Shown here one piece after another: positions 63,076 through 64,000 of a DNA stretch of 64,000 nt. Within the stretch, counting starts at the first letter, position 1; each line of letters begins with the position of its first letter. The position numbers and the translations under genes are program-made. The notes below the pieces were generated by a model that saw nothing but the letters and a program-made list of their open reading frames with translations, ran no database searches and had not been told where the DNA came from. This DNA comes from Pseudorhodobacter sp. PARRP1 (GTDB lineage Bacteria; Pseudomonadota; Alphaproteobacteria; Rhodobacterales; Rhodobacteraceae): NCBI GenBank assembly GCA_002256245.1, contig NKIU01000003.1, positions 124,001 to 188,000 of the forward strand. Direction: 5' to 3'.

Positions 63076-64000
63076 ATGGTTGATGTGACCTCCTCTGCCC
63101 CTGATCTGCTGCGCACCGCAGACGGTCGGCCCCTGAAAGCAGCGCTGGCCGCAGCGCAACGCAAAGCCAAATGGCGCGCGTTCTTTCTGGTGCTGCCGCT
63201 GCTGGCGTTCGTGGTGCTGACCTTCATCGTGCCGATCCTGAAAATGCTGGAACGATCGGTCAACCATGATGGTTTTTCATCGAATGCGCCGGCAATGGTG
63301 GCTTGGTTCAACGCCAACCCCGCAACCGCCGACATCCCCGAGGAGGCTTATGCAGCCTTGGTCACGGACCTCAAGCAGATGCAAAAGGACAAGACCGCAG
63401 GCGCGGCCGGCACCCGGATCAACTACACCGTGCCCGGCACGATTTCGGTGTTCAAATCTGCAGCGCGGGCGGCGGAAAAGATGACGCCGCCCTACAAGGA
63501 TGCGCTGATCGCCAGCAACAAGATGTGGGCCGATCCCTTGGTCTGGGTTGCGATGCGCAATGCGTCCTCGGCCTATACCTCGGATTTCTATATGGTTTCT
63601 GCCGATCTGAAGCGGGATGCGGCGGATAATCTGGTGCGGGTCGAGGATAACCAGCGCATCTACGTCTATCTGTTCGCCAAGACCTTTGTGCTGTCGATCG
63701 TGATCACCGTGGCTTGCCTGCTGCTGGCGTTTCCGATTGCCCATCTGCTGGCCGTGCTGCCGATGGCAAAGTCGAACCTGCTGATGATTCTTGTGCTGCT
63801 GCCGTTCTGGACATCGCTGTTGGTGCGGACAAGTTCGTGGATCGCAATTCTGCAAGAGCAGGGCATCATCAACGATCTGATGGTGTGGATCGGGGCTTAT
63901 GGCGAGGATGGCCGCATCCGCATGATCTACAACCAGACCGGCACCATCATCGTGATGCCGCATATCCTGCTGCCGTTCATGGTGCTGCCGTTGTATTCGG
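63076..64000 (+). CDS. ABC transporter permease (PotB-like), 3' end beyond window
   Basis: First 308 codons present. N-terminal region MVDVTSSAPDLLRTADGRPLKAALAAAQRKAKWRAFF, TM1 (FLVLPLLAFVVLTFIVPILKML, ~36-57), then a long ~135-residue periplasmic loop (APAMVAWFNANPATADIPEEAY...YMVSADLKRDAADNLVRVEDNQ), then TM helices from ~196 with the permease domain (FAKTFVLSIVITVACLLLAFPIAHLLAVLP...LLPFWTSLLVRTSSWIAILQEQG). AAGGA precedes ATG 63076. The second permease (PotC) would lie past the window end. Confidence 0.9.
   Translation, partial: MVDVTSSAPDLLRTADGRPLKAALAAAQRKAKWRAFFLVLPLLAFVVLTFIVPILKMLERSVNHDGFSSNAPAMVAWFNANPATADIPEEAYAALVTDLKQMQKDKTAGAAGTRINYTVPGTISVFKSAARAAEKMTPPYKDALIASNKMWADPLVWVAMRNASSAYTSDFYMVSADLKRDAADNLVRVEDNQRIYVYLFAKTFVLSIVITVACLLLAFPIAHLLAVLPMAKSNLLMILVLLPFWTSLLVRTSSWIAILQEQGIINDLMVWIGAYGEDGRIRMIYNQTGTIIVMPHILLPFMVLPLYS

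Overview
The window is a GC-rich, densely packed chromosomal segment from an alphaproteobacterium, most likely a member of the Rhodobacteraceae (Rhodobacter, Gemmobacter or roseobacter relatives). This rests on gene content seen together: an aa3-type cytochrome oxidase subunit I with a perfect FNR/FnrL box upstream, DUF1467, DUF6324, an LdtR-like MarR regulator, the RibBX form of DHBP synthase, carA and carB about 37 kb apart, and a tRNA-His with A73 and no encoded G-1, a known peculiarity of many alphaproteobacteria. I see no rRNA operon, prophage, transposase or CRISPR array, so this is mainly core genome.

Layout. 1-4.2 kb: nucleoside/base salvage (deoB end, add, upp) and a SPOR-domain protein. 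4.3-8 kb: a membrane protein, an acyl-CoA synthetase and an EamA transporter. 8-12.4 kb: thymidine kinase, a small HTH-like protein, a DEAD-box helicase and an orphan membrane protein, with two copies of a structured intergenic repeat. 12.4-19.5 kb: carB, an APC amino-acid permease, and pabB/pabC for p-aminobenzoate. 19.6-24.5 kb: a third repeat copy, an M48 lipoprotein protease, small conserved proteins, nitroreductase, an EI24 membrane protein, methylmalonyl-CoA epimerase, a response regulator and a Flp-type pilin. 24.5-29.1 kb: a DUF1501/DUF1800 pair and aspS. 29.2-35.1 kb: an IMPACT-domain protein, dgkA, a DCC-family protein, a MATE exporter, aspartate aminotransferase, sdhE and the LdtR-like regulator.

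35.1-39.7 kb: a capsule module (KpsC, a Wza/KpsD-type lipoprotein, KpsS) with a perfect intrinsic terminator inside the start of kpsC. 39.8-42.6 kb: riboflavin operon ribE-ribBX-ribH-nusB. 42.7-45.5 kb: META lipoprotein, DUF481 outer-membrane protein, a candidate structured RNA, mmcB, DUF6324 and tRNA-His. 45.6-54.6 kb: tex, a UbiH-type hydroxylase, pyrimidine 5'-nucleotidase-like HAD, GntR regulator, an unusual membrane glycosyltransferase, carA and yqeY. 54.6-57 kb: a less ordinary patch with a signal-less metzincin-like protease, a VOC protein, DUF2244 and an unrecognised protein. 57.1-64 kb: ctaD, a small secreted protein, lipB, tRNA-Leu(GAG), and a polyamine-type ABC transporter (ATPase, binding protein, permease cut by the window end).

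The most notable non-gene signals are the large-hairpin intergenic repeat family (three copies plus a remnant), a second short repeat family carrying a conserved hairpin, the terminator in kpsC, a terminator between the ABC binding protein and permease genes, a perfect inverted repeat enclosing tRNA-Leu, and the structured segment near 44.5 kb. Start sites were chosen by hand from ribosome binding sites, overlaps and family lengths; all family assignments are from reading the proteins, without database searches.
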